From the NCBI RefSeq assembly GCF_003367905.1, contig NZ_CP029462.1:1426001-1490000 (forward strand): a stretch of DNA of 64,000 nucleotides. The letters run 5' to 3'. Under the pieces are notes generated by a model. That model saw only the letters and a program-made list of their open reading frames with translations, made no database searches and was not told the DNA's origin. The first letter of the stretch is position 1, and each line of letters starts with the position of its first letter. The position numbers and the translations under genes are program-made. Shown here piece after piece: positions 1 to 7,939 of this stretch. Origin of the DNA: Megasphaera stantonii (lineage in GTDB: Bacteria; Bacillota; Negativicutes; Veillonellales; Megasphaeraceae).

Positions 1-934
1 CCAGCGACGAATGATGAGCGGCGTCGTATTCGTCCAGCCCTTTCATCGTATCGTCGTAAAATTGCCGCAGCGTGCCTGGTGAAGGACCGTCCAGCAGCAG
101 CTTGTACACGCCGACGCGCTCATATTGTACGACAGGCCGCGTTTCCGAAACGAGAGCCGTCATAGCTGACGCCCGCGTATAGCTTTCAGACAACCGTTCG
201 ACAGAAGGTACGGCCGAGCCGACGCAAACCGTAACGGAAAGGTCTCGGCCCAGAAAGTATTCACGCCATTCCCAGGCCCTGCTCCATGCGTTTGATTCGC
301 CTTCGTCCGGCGCTACGCATACCAGAGCGTCGCCGTACGTCAAAACGTGGACGTCGGGCTCGCAAGCGCTCATCTGCGCCGCTGCCTCGTCGAGACGGCG
401 GCGTTCTGCCGGACGGACGACGAAAACACGGAAGGCCTTATCGATATCTATGCCGTATGTCCGCAGGGCTCGGCAAGCATTGCCGCACTGGCCCGGATGC
501 ATGAGAATAAACAGGAAATATTGGAGAAATTGTTGTTCTCTAGTTTCCTCTTCAATGATAAACTGGCATAAGTAGCGTGTAATATCGACTAACCGCACGC
601 TCCACGGAATAAGGAACAGGGGAAATCCGCGTTGTTCGCAAAAGGCCGCGACGGATTTCGGAACGCTGCGTATAAAAGGGCCGATGTTGATCACCAATCC
701 GCTAGCTCTGCTTTTCTGTAACTTCTTGATATAATCCAGCAGCCACTCTTCGCCGTTATAGATACTCCCCGTGCAAAACACCAGTTCCCCGCCGTGTAAA
801 AACAAAGCGGATTCCTTGTTTTCTATAATGTGTATCCACGAAACACGGCTGTCAAAGCCCTGCGTTCCTGTCAGGCACTGCATCTTGTATACTTTCTGAC
901 TTTTAGCATATAAAAATCCTACTGTGACAACCAC
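1..934 (-). CDS. PucR-family transcriptional regulator, N-terminal part (runs off the window)
   Basis: The open frame continues through the window edge, so the C-terminal helix-turn-helix lies outside. The start is a GTG at 934, with an AAGGGGG Shine-Dalgarno 8 bases upstream; the nearby ATG in another frame stops at once. The first about 130 residues match the PucR sensor domain layout: a WIHIIE motif, then FLHGGELVFCTG, then FPLFLIPW followed by VDITR. This domain is usual in regulators of purine, amino-acid or related catabolism. The middle region resembles the GGDEF-like CdaR segment. The effector and target genes cannot be told from here. It is divergent from gpsA, and a perfect 13-bp-arm inverted repeat lies in its leader. 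Confidence 0.8.
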   Translation of the reverse strand, partial: MVVTVGFLYAKSQKVYKMQCLTGTQGFDSRVSWIHIIENKESALFLHGGELVFCTGSIYNGEEWLLDYIKKLQKSRASGLVINIGPFIRSVPKSVAAFCEQRGFPLFLIPWSVRLVDITRYLCQFIIEEETREQQFLQYFLFILMHPGQCGNACRALRTYGIDIDKAFRVFVVRPAERRRLDEAAAQMSACEPDVHVLTYGDALVCVAPDEGESNAWSRAWEWREYFLGRDLSVTVCVGSAVPSVERLSESYTRASAMTALVSETRPVVQYERVGVYKLLLDGPSPGTLRQFYDDTMKGLDEYDAAHHSSL

Positions 935-958
935 ATGTTTCGCCCCCTTAAACGAAAA

Positions 959-994
959 CGAGCACGATGAACAGTGTACACTTCATCGTGCTCG
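959..994 (-). promoter_or_regulatory. Perfect inverted repeat in the PucR-type gene leader (operator or attenuator)
   Basis: Arms CGAGCACGATGAA and TTCATCGTGCTCG (13 bp) enclose a loop that itself contains the palindrome GTGTACAC. On the minus strand the hairpin is followed by TTTTCGTTT and then directly by the Shine-Dalgarno of the regulator gene. It could be an intrinsic attenuator or an autoregulatory operator; the sequence does not decide. Confidence 0.55.
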
Positions 995-1186
995 CGTTAA
1001 ACGCTTTTATGCTTTTGTATAACCTTACTACATTTTCGTAATTTAGTAAATATCATCACCAGATTTTCCTAATATATTTTATGTATATGCGTTATAATCT
1101 GTAAACATAAAACATTTACCCCACTCCACGCTGTAACGCCTATGTAAGTATGGTATAATGGAAAAAAATCTATCAGGAGGACACTC

Positions 1187-2146
1187 ATGAATATTACCGT
1201 CTTAGGCTGCGGCCGCTGGGGCGCTTTCCACGCCTGGTACGCCGACCGCATCGGCCACACCGTCACCTTATGGGGCCGCCCGTCGTCCCGCAATCTGGAA
1301 ACCCTTCGCTGTACGGGAAAAAACGAATACCTGACCCTGCCCTCGTCCATCGCCCTGACCGACGATTTGGCCGACGCCCTGCATAATGCCGACGTCTGCA
1401 TCATTTCCATCAGCGCCCAGCAGCTCCGCGCCTTCGCCGGACAGCTTCGGGAAACGGGATTTTCCCCGTCCCTGCCCTTCATCCTGGCCATGAAGGGGCT
1501 GGAAATCGGCAGCGGCAAGCGCCTCACGACGGTCATGGAGGAAGAGCTGGAGCCCGACGTGCAGACTGCCGTCTGGGTCGGCCCGGGCCACGTGCAGGAC
1601 TTCGTCGCCGGTATGCCGAACTGCATGGTCATGGCCTCCCGCGACATGGACCTGACGCGCCGCCTCGTCGACGTCTTTACCAGCCCCCTCATCCGCTTCT
1701 ACTACGGACAAGACCTCCTGGGCATTGAAATCGGCGCGGCTGCCAAAAACGTCATGGGCATCGCCGCCGGCATGCTCGACGGCGCAGGCCTCACGAGCCT
1801 CAAGGGAGCCCTCATGGCCAGAGGCACTCACGAGCTGTCCGTCCTGATTGAAACGCTGGGCGGCAACGCCATGACTGTCTACGGCCTGAGCCACTTAGGA
1901 GATTACGAAGCGACGCTCTTTTCGGCCCACAGCAACAACCGCCGCTTCGGCGAAGACTTCATCCAGGGCAAGCCCTTCCACAAACTGGCCGAAGGCGTAT
2001 ACACGACGGAAGCTCTCGTCGACCTGTCCCGCCGCGTCGGCGTCGAACTGCCCATTACGCAAGTCCTGTACAGCATCGTCAAGCTCGGCAAGGACCCCCA
2101 CGCCATGCTGGAGCAGCTCTTCCTGCGCTCCACCAAGGCCGAATGA
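1187..2146 (+). CDS. gpsA: NAD(P)H-dependent glycerol-3-phosphate dehydrogenase
   Basis: It reduces dihydroxyacetone phosphate to sn-glycerol 3-phosphate for phospholipid synthesis in the cytoplasm. The 319-residue product has the N-terminal Rossmann signature GCGRWGAFHA (family GxGxxG/A) and the WVGPGH segment. The catalytic lysine is in the IEIGAAAKNVMGIAAG motif, and the C-terminal HLGDYEATLFS and NNRRFGE stretches are typical of GpsA. The length is close to normal (330-340). AGGAGG lies 7-8 bases before the ATG. The gene converges on the next gene with only 2 bases between the two stop codons. No synteny clue points to a special role. Confidence 0.95.
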   Translation: MNITVLGCGRWGAFHAWYADRIGHTVTLWGRPSSRNLETLRCTGKNEYLTLPSSIALTDDLADALHNADVCIISISAQQLRAFAGQLRETGFSPSLPFILAMKGLEIGSGKRLTTVMEEELEPDVQTAVWVGPGHVQDFVAGMPNCMVMASRDMDLTRRLVDVFTSPLIRFYYGQDLLGIEIGAAAKNVMGIAAGMLDGAGLTSLKGALMARGTHELSVLIETLGGNAMTVYGLSHLGDYEATLFSAHSNNRRFGEDFIQGKPFHKLAEGVYTTEALVDLSRRVGVELPITQVLYSIVKLGKDPHAMLEQLFLRSTKAE

Positions 2147-2148
2147 GC

Positions 2149-2907
2149 CTACTCCATAAATCCCTTCCCCTGGTGAATACAGTCGATGGCCTGCTGCAGC
2201 CGCTCCAAGCCTTCCTGTAGTTCCGGCAAATTCCAGGAGTAAAACCGCGGCAGCATCCATTGGGACGTCCACATGATGTAGTGTATATACGTCAGGATAT
2301 CCTTGATTTCCTCCCGGTTATGCCGGGCCGCAAATGTCACGTTGTTATGCAGTAGCTGGCTGCATTTCGAGTCGATTTTCGAAAGGCTGCGGTTGAATTG
2401 GACGATATCCGGCGAGACGCTGCCTTGTATGAGCTGATTAAAGTCCCCCAGTACGTAATACCGCGTCAGGCGGTTGCAGCGGGAAATCTCCCATCGCTCC
2501 ATGAACTGCCGCTTATACGAGGCGGACTTCCGGCGCAGCGCCGCCCCTTCCCGGCTGTCGCCGGCCGTATAGGCTTCCATAGCGTTGGACTCGAAGTTCA
2601 AATACCACAAATACCATTCATAGGTCCGTCCCTTGGCGCATAAATTCGCCAGGTCGGCGTATTTCTCCAGGGAAGACCGCAAAATACAATACAAGGGCCG
2701 CAAATCAAAATAATCGATATCGGACATGCACTTGGCCAAAAAAGAGATCGTCGAATAATCGGCAAATATGGCATGATACAGCCAAAAGGGATAATCCTGC
2801 AGCATCAGCGTGCCGTTGACCGACAGGGAACGGGCCTCATGGGCAATCCTCCTTATCTTTGCCGCCGCTTCGTCCATATAGTGATTCAACACATAACTGG
2901 TCCGCAT
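2149..2907 (-). CDS. Conserved hypothetical alpha-helical protein
   Basis: I do not recognise this 252-residue protein. It has no signal peptide and no clear membrane segment. It is rich in Tyr, Trp and Arg and predicted mostly helical. The central motif RSSLEKYADLANL followed later by CSQLLHNN vaguely recalls DUF5677/HEPN-like proteins, but the similarity is too weak to name. I placed the start at the ATG at 2907, because AGGAGG lies 7 bases before it. The in-frame ATG 15 bases upstream overlaps that Shine-Dalgarno and is unlikely to be used. The gene is monocistronic and convergent with gpsA. Confidence 0.7.
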   Translation of the reverse strand: MRTSYVLNHYMDEAAAKIRRIAHEARSLSVNGTLMLQDYPFWLYHAIFADYSTISFLAKCMSDIDYFDLRPLYCILRSSLEKYADLANLCAKGRTYEWYLWYLNFESNAMEAYTAGDSREGAALRRKSASYKRQFMERWEISRCNRLTRYYVLGDFNQLIQGSVSPDIVQFNRSLSKIDSKCSQLLHNNVTFAARHNREEIKDILTYIHYIMWTSQWMLPRFYSWNLPELQEGLERLQQAIDCIHQGKGFME

Positions 2908-2954
2908 AGCCAGCCTCCTCATCTCGTAATTCGTATCTCTATTGTATCACACAC

Positions 2955-3015
2955 AAAAAACGACACGAAACACAGCAGGGGAAGATCCCCCAGTCCCTGT
3001 GTATCGTGCCGTTTC
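2955..3015 (-). terminator. Rho-independent terminator of the lipoprotein operon
   Basis: A long interrupted hairpin pairs AACGACACGA-ACACAG with CTGTGT-TCGTG-CGTTT and has an inner GGGGA/TCCCC stem. A run of six T follows on the minus strand, after the stop codon of the lipoprotein gene. Confidence 0.75.
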
Positions 3016-3027
3016 CTCTATGCCGCG

Positions 3028-3690
3028 CTACCGCAGTTCATTCTTATCTTCGCCGATGCGCGTGCCGTCCATAAACTTCATCGCCGTCGGCTCCCAGGTG
3101 ACCTTGAGGTCGCTGAGAGGAGAATCATAAGCTTTGACTTCTTTTTCGTTCGTGTCGTTTATATCAGTGTAAATCGTATCGGTCCGCGTCACGCCGGCCA
3201 TGACGGGCATCGTGTCCAGATAATCGGCGCGGAACAATTCATTGCCCGACGCATCGGAAACGACGAACCGCCCTTTGAAGGTCTGAATATCGTTTTGCGA
3301 TATGTTGGCGATGGAAATATCGAACTGTATCTGAGGATGCATGCGTCCGGCCGAGGCGTTCTGGTCGAGGCTCACCTTATCGACGACGGATATCTGCAGC
3401 GTTTGGTTCATCTGCTCCCGGTCCTTTTCAACCTGAGCCTTCCACTTGGCGTACACGTCGAGTATTTCGCCGACGGTCTTTCCTTCATAGGCCTTCTGAT
3501 CTCGCGATTTAGCGAGGGATTGGAAAAATTCCTGCTGATCCTTCGTCAGCGACGTATCGGACTGAATCTGTTTGACGATTTTCGACGATTCGCTGGAATG
3601 CCATACGATGGATTTCGTATCCTTCGAGCCGCATCCCGATGTCAGCATGACCGCAATCAGTGCCGCCGCCAGCCATTTTTTGTTCTTCAT
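3028..3690 (-). CDS. Putative exported lipoprotein of unknown function
   Basis: The 220-residue product starts MKNKKWLAAAL and has a lipobox ending LTSGC at residue 20, so it should be lipid-anchored. The mature part begins with a polar helical region (residues 30-95, with a coiled-coil-like KAQVEKDREQMNQ). A probable beta-sandwich follows (LQISVVDKVSL, FKGRFVVSDASGNELF) resembling FxLYD-type lipoprotein domains, although the exact FxLYD signature is not visible. The gene is 18 bases downstream of the small Imm17-like membrane protein gene and shares its transcript and terminator. Function unknown; a role at the cell envelope is likely from the anchor. Confidence 0.8.
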   Translation of the reverse strand: MKNKKWLAAALIAVMLTSGCGSKDTKSIVWHSSESSKIVKQIQSDTSLTKDQQEFFQSLAKSRDQKAYEGKTVGEILDVYAKWKAQVEKDREQMNQTLQISVVDKVSLDQNASAGRMHPQIQFDISIANISQNDIQTFKGRFVVSDASGNELFRADYLDTMPVMAGVTRTDTIYTDINDTNEKEVKAYDSPLSDLKVTWEPTAMKFMDGTRIGEDKNELR

Positions 3691-3708
3691 ACCGCTTCAT
3701 CCTTTCCC

Positions 3709-4002
3709 TTATAATAATTCAAACACAGACAGCGGATCGGCTTTGATCATCGGTATGATATACAAGACCGATATGCCCGTCATAAACGATATAAGGCCGA
3801 CGATACAAAAGCCCAATCCTAAGACAACATAAAAAATACGCATTCCCGTCGTTCCGCCTGTACGTCCGGCAACATTGCGGGCCCGGCTGTTATTGACAAA
3901 CCATGACCACTGCTTGACGGCCCCTCCTATGGAATACAGGCCGAGGGCCAGAAATAGTATGTCGCCGTAATCATGAAAAAATGCAATGATGGCGTTGTCC
4001 AT
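3709..4002 (-). CDS. Small membrane protein resembling Imm17
   Basis: This 97-residue protein has three hydrophobic stretches (about residues 12-27, 54-70 and 72-86). From memory, the central pattern WSWFVNNSRARN, then a Gly-rich turn, then GMRIFYVVLGL matches the layout of immunity protein 17: tandem membrane helices joined by a short WF(x)NxxRAR loop and an RIFY motif. Imm17 proteins are predicted immunity partners of polymorphic toxins, but no toxin gene is adjacent. Its partner is the lipoprotein gene 18 bases downstream. It could be a stand-alone envelope protein instead. The GGAGG before the ATG supports this start. Confidence 0.65.
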   Translation of the reverse strand: MDNAIIAFFHDYGDILFLALGLYSIGGAVKQWSWFVNNSRARNVAGRTGGTTGMRIFYVVLGLGFCIVGLISFMTGISVLYIIPMIKADPLSVFELL

Positions 4003-4140
4003 TCCCCCACCTCCTGCCTACGGCATCTTCACGAAGCAAATTTCCTCATCTCTTAATATTATTCTTTTTTTTTTGAGATACCTTCTTTTTTATGTAAAAT
4101 CTATGTATATGATAAAATATTATACAAGGGAGGCCCTCCT

Positions 4141-4632
4141 ATGCTGTCCGAACAAGCCCAAACCGTACTATCCGTATTACAAACTGCCCATATAGAATAC
4201 CATGTGAAAGAACACATTCCCGTCTACACCATAGACGAAATGTCCGCCCTGCACCTCCCCGACGGCGAGGCCGTAGCCAAAAACCTGTTTATCCGCGACG
4301 ATAAGAAGAGGACCTACTACATTGTCGTCATCCGTCAGGAAAAGACGGCCAACCTCAAGGCCCTGCGGCAGACCCTGGGCTCGCGCCCTCTGAGCTTCGC
4401 CTCTGAAGACGACCTGTGGAAGTACCTGAAGCTGACCAAAGGGGCCGTCACGCCCTTAGGCGCCCTGAACGACGAAACACAGTCGGTCGTCGTCGTCTTC
4501 GACAAAGACTTTATGGGAAACCAAATCGCCGTCCATCCCAACGACAACAGGGCCTCGGTCTGGATGCAAACCGACGACCTAATCCGCCTCATCCAAGAAC
4601 ACGGCAACCCTGTCGTCGTCGCCGAGATATGA
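4141..4632 (+). CDS. YbaK/ProX-type aminoacyl-tRNA deacylase
   Basis: This 163-residue single-domain protein belongs to the YbaK/ProRS-INS superfamily, whose members hydrolyse mischarged tRNAs such as Ala-tRNA(Pro) in trans. Diagnostic stretches are PVYTIDEM near residue 27, then VAKNLFIRDDKKRTYYIVVI, in which the KNLF lysine is the conserved catalytic residue. Later come KLTKGAVTPLGALND and FDKDFMGNQIAVHPNDN. These features fit the PrdX/ProXp-ala subgroup better than YbaK proper. The length is usual for that subgroup. Its start follows GGGAGG and it ends at a shared terminator. Confidence 0.88.
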   Translation: MLSEQAQTVLSVLQTAHIEYHVKEHIPVYTIDEMSALHLPDGEAVAKNLFIRDDKKRTYYIVVIRQEKTANLKALRQTLGSRPLSFASEDDLWKYLKLTKGAVTPLGALNDETQSVVVVFDKDFMGNQIAVHPNDNRASVWMQTDDLIRLIQEHGNPVVVAEI

Positions 4633-4664
4633 CGGAGAACGTAAGATAGCATACGAGACGACAA

Positions 4665-4700
4665 GAGAGGCAGGAGATCGACTCTCCTGCCTCTCGTTTT
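4665..4700. terminator. Bidirectional terminator
   Basis: Perfect 12-bp arms GAGAGGCAGGAG and CTCCTGCCTCTC are followed by GTTTT. It lies between the convergent deacylase and CBS-domain transporter genes. Confidence 0.85.
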
Positions 4701-4711
4701 ATATGCGTATG

Positions 4712-6079
4712 CTATTCTTCCGTATCTTCTTCTTTTTCTTCCGGTTCCTGCCGCGTGACGAGGATTTTATCGACGCGGAGGTTGTCCATATCCATGACTT
4801 CAAAGGTAAATTCGTTCCAGACGTACGTATCTGTTTCCTTAGGAATGCGGCCTACGCCGTAGGTGACGAAGCCGGCCAGGGTCTTGTACAGGTCGTCTTC
4901 TTCGCCGGGCAGGTCATCTTCCAACTCGAAGAAATCCTTGAATTCTTCGATGGTCAGCAGGCCCTCCATGAGCCATTCGTTGGGGCCGCGCTGGATGATG
5001 CGGTTGTCATTTTCCTTCTTTTCCTTTTCGCCTGACGGCATGCTGCCTACGAGCTCTTCCAGGATGTCGTGGAGGGTCAGCAGGCCGCTGAAATTGCCGT
5101 ATTCGTCGAGGACGGCCGCTTCGTGGACGCTGTGCTCGCGGAAGACCGGCACGACCTTCATGATATCCATCGATTCGGGCACGAAGACTGGCTTCTGGAC
5201 GCTCGATTCGACGAGGGATTTCATGGTCACGTTTTTCCCGGAATGGACGGCGTCGTAATATTTTTGGAAGACCATGTTGACCGAAACCATGCCGAGAAAT
5301 TCGTCGAGCGAGCCCCTGCCTACGGGCAGGTGGATGTGATTGAAAGCGATCATTTCATTCATAATCGTCTCGTCGGGATCTTCTACGTCAATCCAGTCAA
5401 CCTGGGTGCGGTTGGTCATAATATCGCTGACGTTCATATCGGCCAGGCGGAATACGCGGTCTACCAGCTCGGGCTCTTCCTTTTCAAAGGCCCCCAATTC
5501 CGCGCCCTGCTCCAGAAGGATTTTGATTTCCTCTTCCGTTACGGGCTGCACCTCCGGCTTGCCCATGCCGATGACCTTCGTCACCAAGGCCGTCGAAGCC
5601 GACAGAAACCAAATGAGGGGCGTACTGACCGTGCAGAAATACAGCATCGGCCGGGCCAGAAAGCAGGCGATGGCTTCAGGCTTGTTGATGGCGATGCGCT
5701 TCGGCACGATTTCCCCTAAAATGATGGTCAAATAGGTGATGACGGCGACGATAGTCGTCAGGCTGACGCTGTAGGCATAAGGCTCCAGGCCGGGAATCAT
5801 GGCCACGTACTGCGACATGGGGCCGGCCATTTCCGTACCGCCGTATACGCCCGTCAGCAGGCCCATCAGGGTGATGCCGAACTGTACGGCCGAAAACATC
5901 TTATTCGGGTTTTCCCGCAGCTTCAGGACGATTTTCGCCGACTTGCTGCCCTCTTCGGCCATGGCCTCCAGCCGCGGCTGATGGCAGCTGACGATGGACA
6001 TTTCCAGCAGCGAAAATACGCCGTTGCCAAAAATCAGCAATAATATGACGATGCACTCTTTCCCTAGGGAAACTTCCAA
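4712..6079 (-). CDS. CNNM/CorC (HlyC-type) transporter with CBS pair
   Basis: This 455-residue membrane protein has the standard order of the CNNM family: a DUF21 membrane domain (about residues 5-190, with SxVS, GGTE and EIVPKR motifs), a CBS pair (about 205-330, with NRTQVDWIDVED and VLDEYGNFSGLLT), and a CorC_HlyC C-terminal domain (360-440). Family members export Mg2+ or sense divalent ions; the old name hemolysin is historical. It is monocistronic on the minus strand. The C-terminus is very acidic. The specific ion is not readable from sequence. Confidence 0.9.
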   Translation of the reverse strand: MEVSLGKECIVILLLIFGNGVFSLLEMSIVSCHQPRLEAMAEEGSKSAKIVLKLRENPNKMFSAVQFGITLMGLLTGVYGGTEMAGPMSQYVAMIPGLEPYAYSVSLTTIVAVITYLTIILGEIVPKRIAINKPEAIACFLARPMLYFCTVSTPLIWFLSASTALVTKVIGMGKPEVQPVTEEEIKILLEQGAELGAFEKEEPELVDRVFRLADMNVSDIMTNRTQVDWIDVEDPDETIMNEMIAFNHIHLPVGRGSLDEFLGMVSVNMVFQKYYDAVHSGKNVTMKSLVESSVQKPVFVPESMDIMKVVPVFREHSVHEAAVLDEYGNFSGLLTLHDILEELVGSMPSGEKEKKENDNRIIQRGPNEWLMEGLLTIEEFKDFFELEDDLPGEEDDLYKTLAGFVTYGVGRIPKETDTYVWNEFTFEVMDMDNLRVDKILVTRQEPEEKEEDTEE

Positions 6080-6285
6080 AACAAATCACGTCTCCTTTAA
6101 TACGCAAAAAATAATTTTTTAGTTTATATTATATCGTGTTTTTCCCATTCCTACAAGCGCAGCACAGCATGGGACACAAGGAAGGCCTCATGCCGAAATA
6201 TTCCGCTGAAATGCTGCCGAATAACGGCCCGATACCTTGCCCGGCCGTCATCGTGACTTGCAAAGTACGCAGACATAGGCCGACT

Positions 6286-7290
6286 TTATTCACGTATCAA
6301 TTCGTTGTCGCACGATCCGGTCTGGGCATACTGGCGCAGATTCTGAATCGTCGTTTCGCATAAATTATAATCAGCCTGATCCGTATAGAAAGCCGTATGA
6401 GCCGTAAATATGACGTTTTCGTAAGACAGCAGTTTTCTAATATCGGAAGCGACGTCTTTTTGAGATCCCGACGATTTTCGCAGCGCTCCTTCTCCTTCGA
6501 TCACGTCGATTCCTAACGCGCCAATCTTACCGCTGTGAAAGCCCCGCAGTACGGACTGCGTGTCAAATAAAGGGCCTCGGGCGCTGTTGACAAGGACGAC
6601 GCCGTCTTTCATAGCCTGAATGGCCTCGTCGTTTACCATATGGTAATTCTCTTTCGTATAGGCGCAATGGAAAATGATCACGTCGGCCTTAGCGTATAAT
6701 TCGTCCAGCGTCACATAGGATGCATACTGGCGTACGTCATTGTTCTCGTAAATATCGTAAGCCAGGATAGCTTTAGGATGAAACCCGCTCAAACACTGTA
6801 TCGTCGTATATCCGATACGGCCGGCGCCGACGATGCCTACGACCATATTGCGAAGTTCCCGCCCTTGCAATCCCGTCGTAGTAAAATTGCCATGTTCTAC
6901 ACGCAGTATCTGCGTCCGCAGCTTGCGAAGAAGGGCCAGCACGATCATCACCGTGTGTTCTGATATGGCGTTGGGCGAATATCTCGGCACATTGGCCCCT
7001 TTGATGCCGTACCTTTTCATCGCCTCTATATTGAGATGATCGTAACCGGCGCTGCATGTCACGACGTATTTGACGCCGCTCTCGGCCAGAGCCTTATAAA
7101 AGGGTTCATCTTCCTTATGATCGCTGTAATAAATAAGGCCTTCGCACTTCGCCTTCTTAACCGTTTCTATCGTATCCAACGCCGCTTCGCAAGGCAGGCC
7201 GATTAACTCTATATCGTCGCATCCAAGGCGTACATACGGCGCAAATCTGGCTGCGCCGCCTCTGACATTGCTGAAAATTCCAACTCTCAT
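6286..7290 (-). CDS. NAD-dependent D-2-hydroxyacid dehydrogenase (D-lactate dehydrogenase type)
   Basis: It interconverts a 2-oxoacid and a D-2-hydroxyacid with NAD(H); candidate substrates are pyruvate, 2-oxoisocaproate or 2-oxoglutarate. The 334-residue product has the Rossmann motif VGIVGAGRIG near residue 148. The catalytic triad of the family is visible: Arg in NSARGPL, Glu in GIDVIEGEG, and His in FTAHTAFYT. I chose ATG 7290 (MRVGIFSN), which follows AGAAAGGATGAG. An ATG 60 bases upstream adds 20 residues that do not look like the family. The gene is monocistronic with a rather AT-rich upstream region. Confidence 0.88.
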   Translation of the reverse strand: MRVGIFSNVRGGAARFAPYVRLGCDDIELIGLPCEAALDTIETVKKAKCEGLIYYSDHKEDEPFYKALAESGVKYVVTCSAGYDHLNIEAMKRYGIKGANVPRYSPNAISEHTVMIVLALLRKLRTQILRVEHGNFTTTGLQGRELRNMVVGIVGAGRIGYTTIQCLSGFHPKAILAYDIYENNDVRQYASYVTLDELYAKADVIIFHCAYTKENYHMVNDEAIQAMKDGVVLVNSARGPLFDTQSVLRGFHSGKIGALGIDVIEGEGALRKSSGSQKDVASDIRKLLSYENVIFTAHTAFYTDQADYNLCETTIQNLRQYAQTGSCDNELIRE

Positions 7291-7512
7291 CGCATTCTCA
7301 TCCTTTCTGCAAAACGGCGCATGAAAATACGATATGCCAATATATTTCATACGCCGTCGTATTCAATGATATTTGATTAAATAGCCTCCTTTTGGTTATA
7401 TCACAAGAAACGCATCGTTTCAATTTATCATACGTATTTCCATTCTCTTTACCACTATATAGAAATCGTATGGAAATGTATTCAATATTGTCTTTTTGTT
7501 ATACGAAATTGG
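7291..7512. other. AT-rich intergenic region without a recognisable gene
   Basis: This is the upstream region of the hydroxyacid dehydrogenase. It contains an AAGGAGG-like sequence on the minus strand near 7384-7390 but no ATG or GTG at a suitable distance. I see no clear promoter pair or RNA. Confidence 0.5.
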
Positions 7513-7833
7513 GTGCATTACGCTATCCATGCTATACTGGAAGACAGCTTTGATGTTGAACACTCAGCTTTCATTACTCGTTGCGGCCCGCTGGAGGACA
7601 GCCTTGTCATACGTCGCATACAAAATCATGACGCGCCGCCAGTCCGTCGTATTGACGTCGACCCAAACGGTCTCAGACAAACGCTAATTGACAAAGGATT
7701 TTTTGAACACCTGAATCATTCGCTACTGCGCATCTCCGGAATACCTTCTCATTCCCTGATACGATCACAACAGGATACCCCCCTTTTAGAGAACTATCAT
7801 CTGAAGATGCGCCAACTTGTTTTTCTTATATAG
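7513..7833 (+). CDS. Doubtful 106-residue ORF, possibly a gene remnant
   Basis: I do not recognise the product, which has no signal, motif or membrane segment. In its favour, its stop codon abuts a strong terminator hairpin on the same strand, so a transcript appears to end there. Against it, there is no good Shine-Dalgarno and the base composition is less GC-biased at third positions than the neighbours. It may be the surviving end of a decayed gene. Confidence 0.3.
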   Translation: MHYAIHAILEDSFDVEHSAFITRCGPLEDSLVIRRIQNHDAPPVRRIDVDPNGLRQTLIDKGFFEHLNHSLLRISGIPSHSLIRSQQDTPLLENYHLKMRQLVFLI

Positions 7834-7872
7834 AGGAGCTGCCGCGCTTTTGCACGCGGCAGCTCCTCTTAT
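7833..7872 (+). terminator. Strong hairpin terminator
   Basis: Perfect 14-bp arms GAGGAGCTGCCGCG and CGCGGCAGCTCCTC enclose an 8-base loop, with a short TT tail. It sits exactly at the end of the doubtful ORF. Confidence 0.7.
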
Positions 7873-7879
7873 AGTATTG

Positions 7880-7916
7880 AAAAAACAGAGCGGAATACAA
7901 TGGGTATTCCGCTCTG
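7880..7916 (-). terminator. Terminator of the secreted-protein gene
   Basis: Arms CAGAGCGGAATAC and GTATTCCGCTCTG (13 bp, perfect) are followed on the minus strand by TTTTTT. Confidence 0.85.
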
Positions 7917-7939
7917 TGCCTATGCATATGATATAACTC

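Noticed and set aside
1069-1894. Two minus-strand frames of about 207 residues over gpsA
   Set aside because: They overlap a clear gpsA on the other strand and show no protein features.
7380-7392. Strong AAGGAGG on the minus strand upstream of the hydroxyacid dehydrogenase
   Set aside because: No ATG, GTG or TTG lies at a workable distance; a leader peptide could not be supported.
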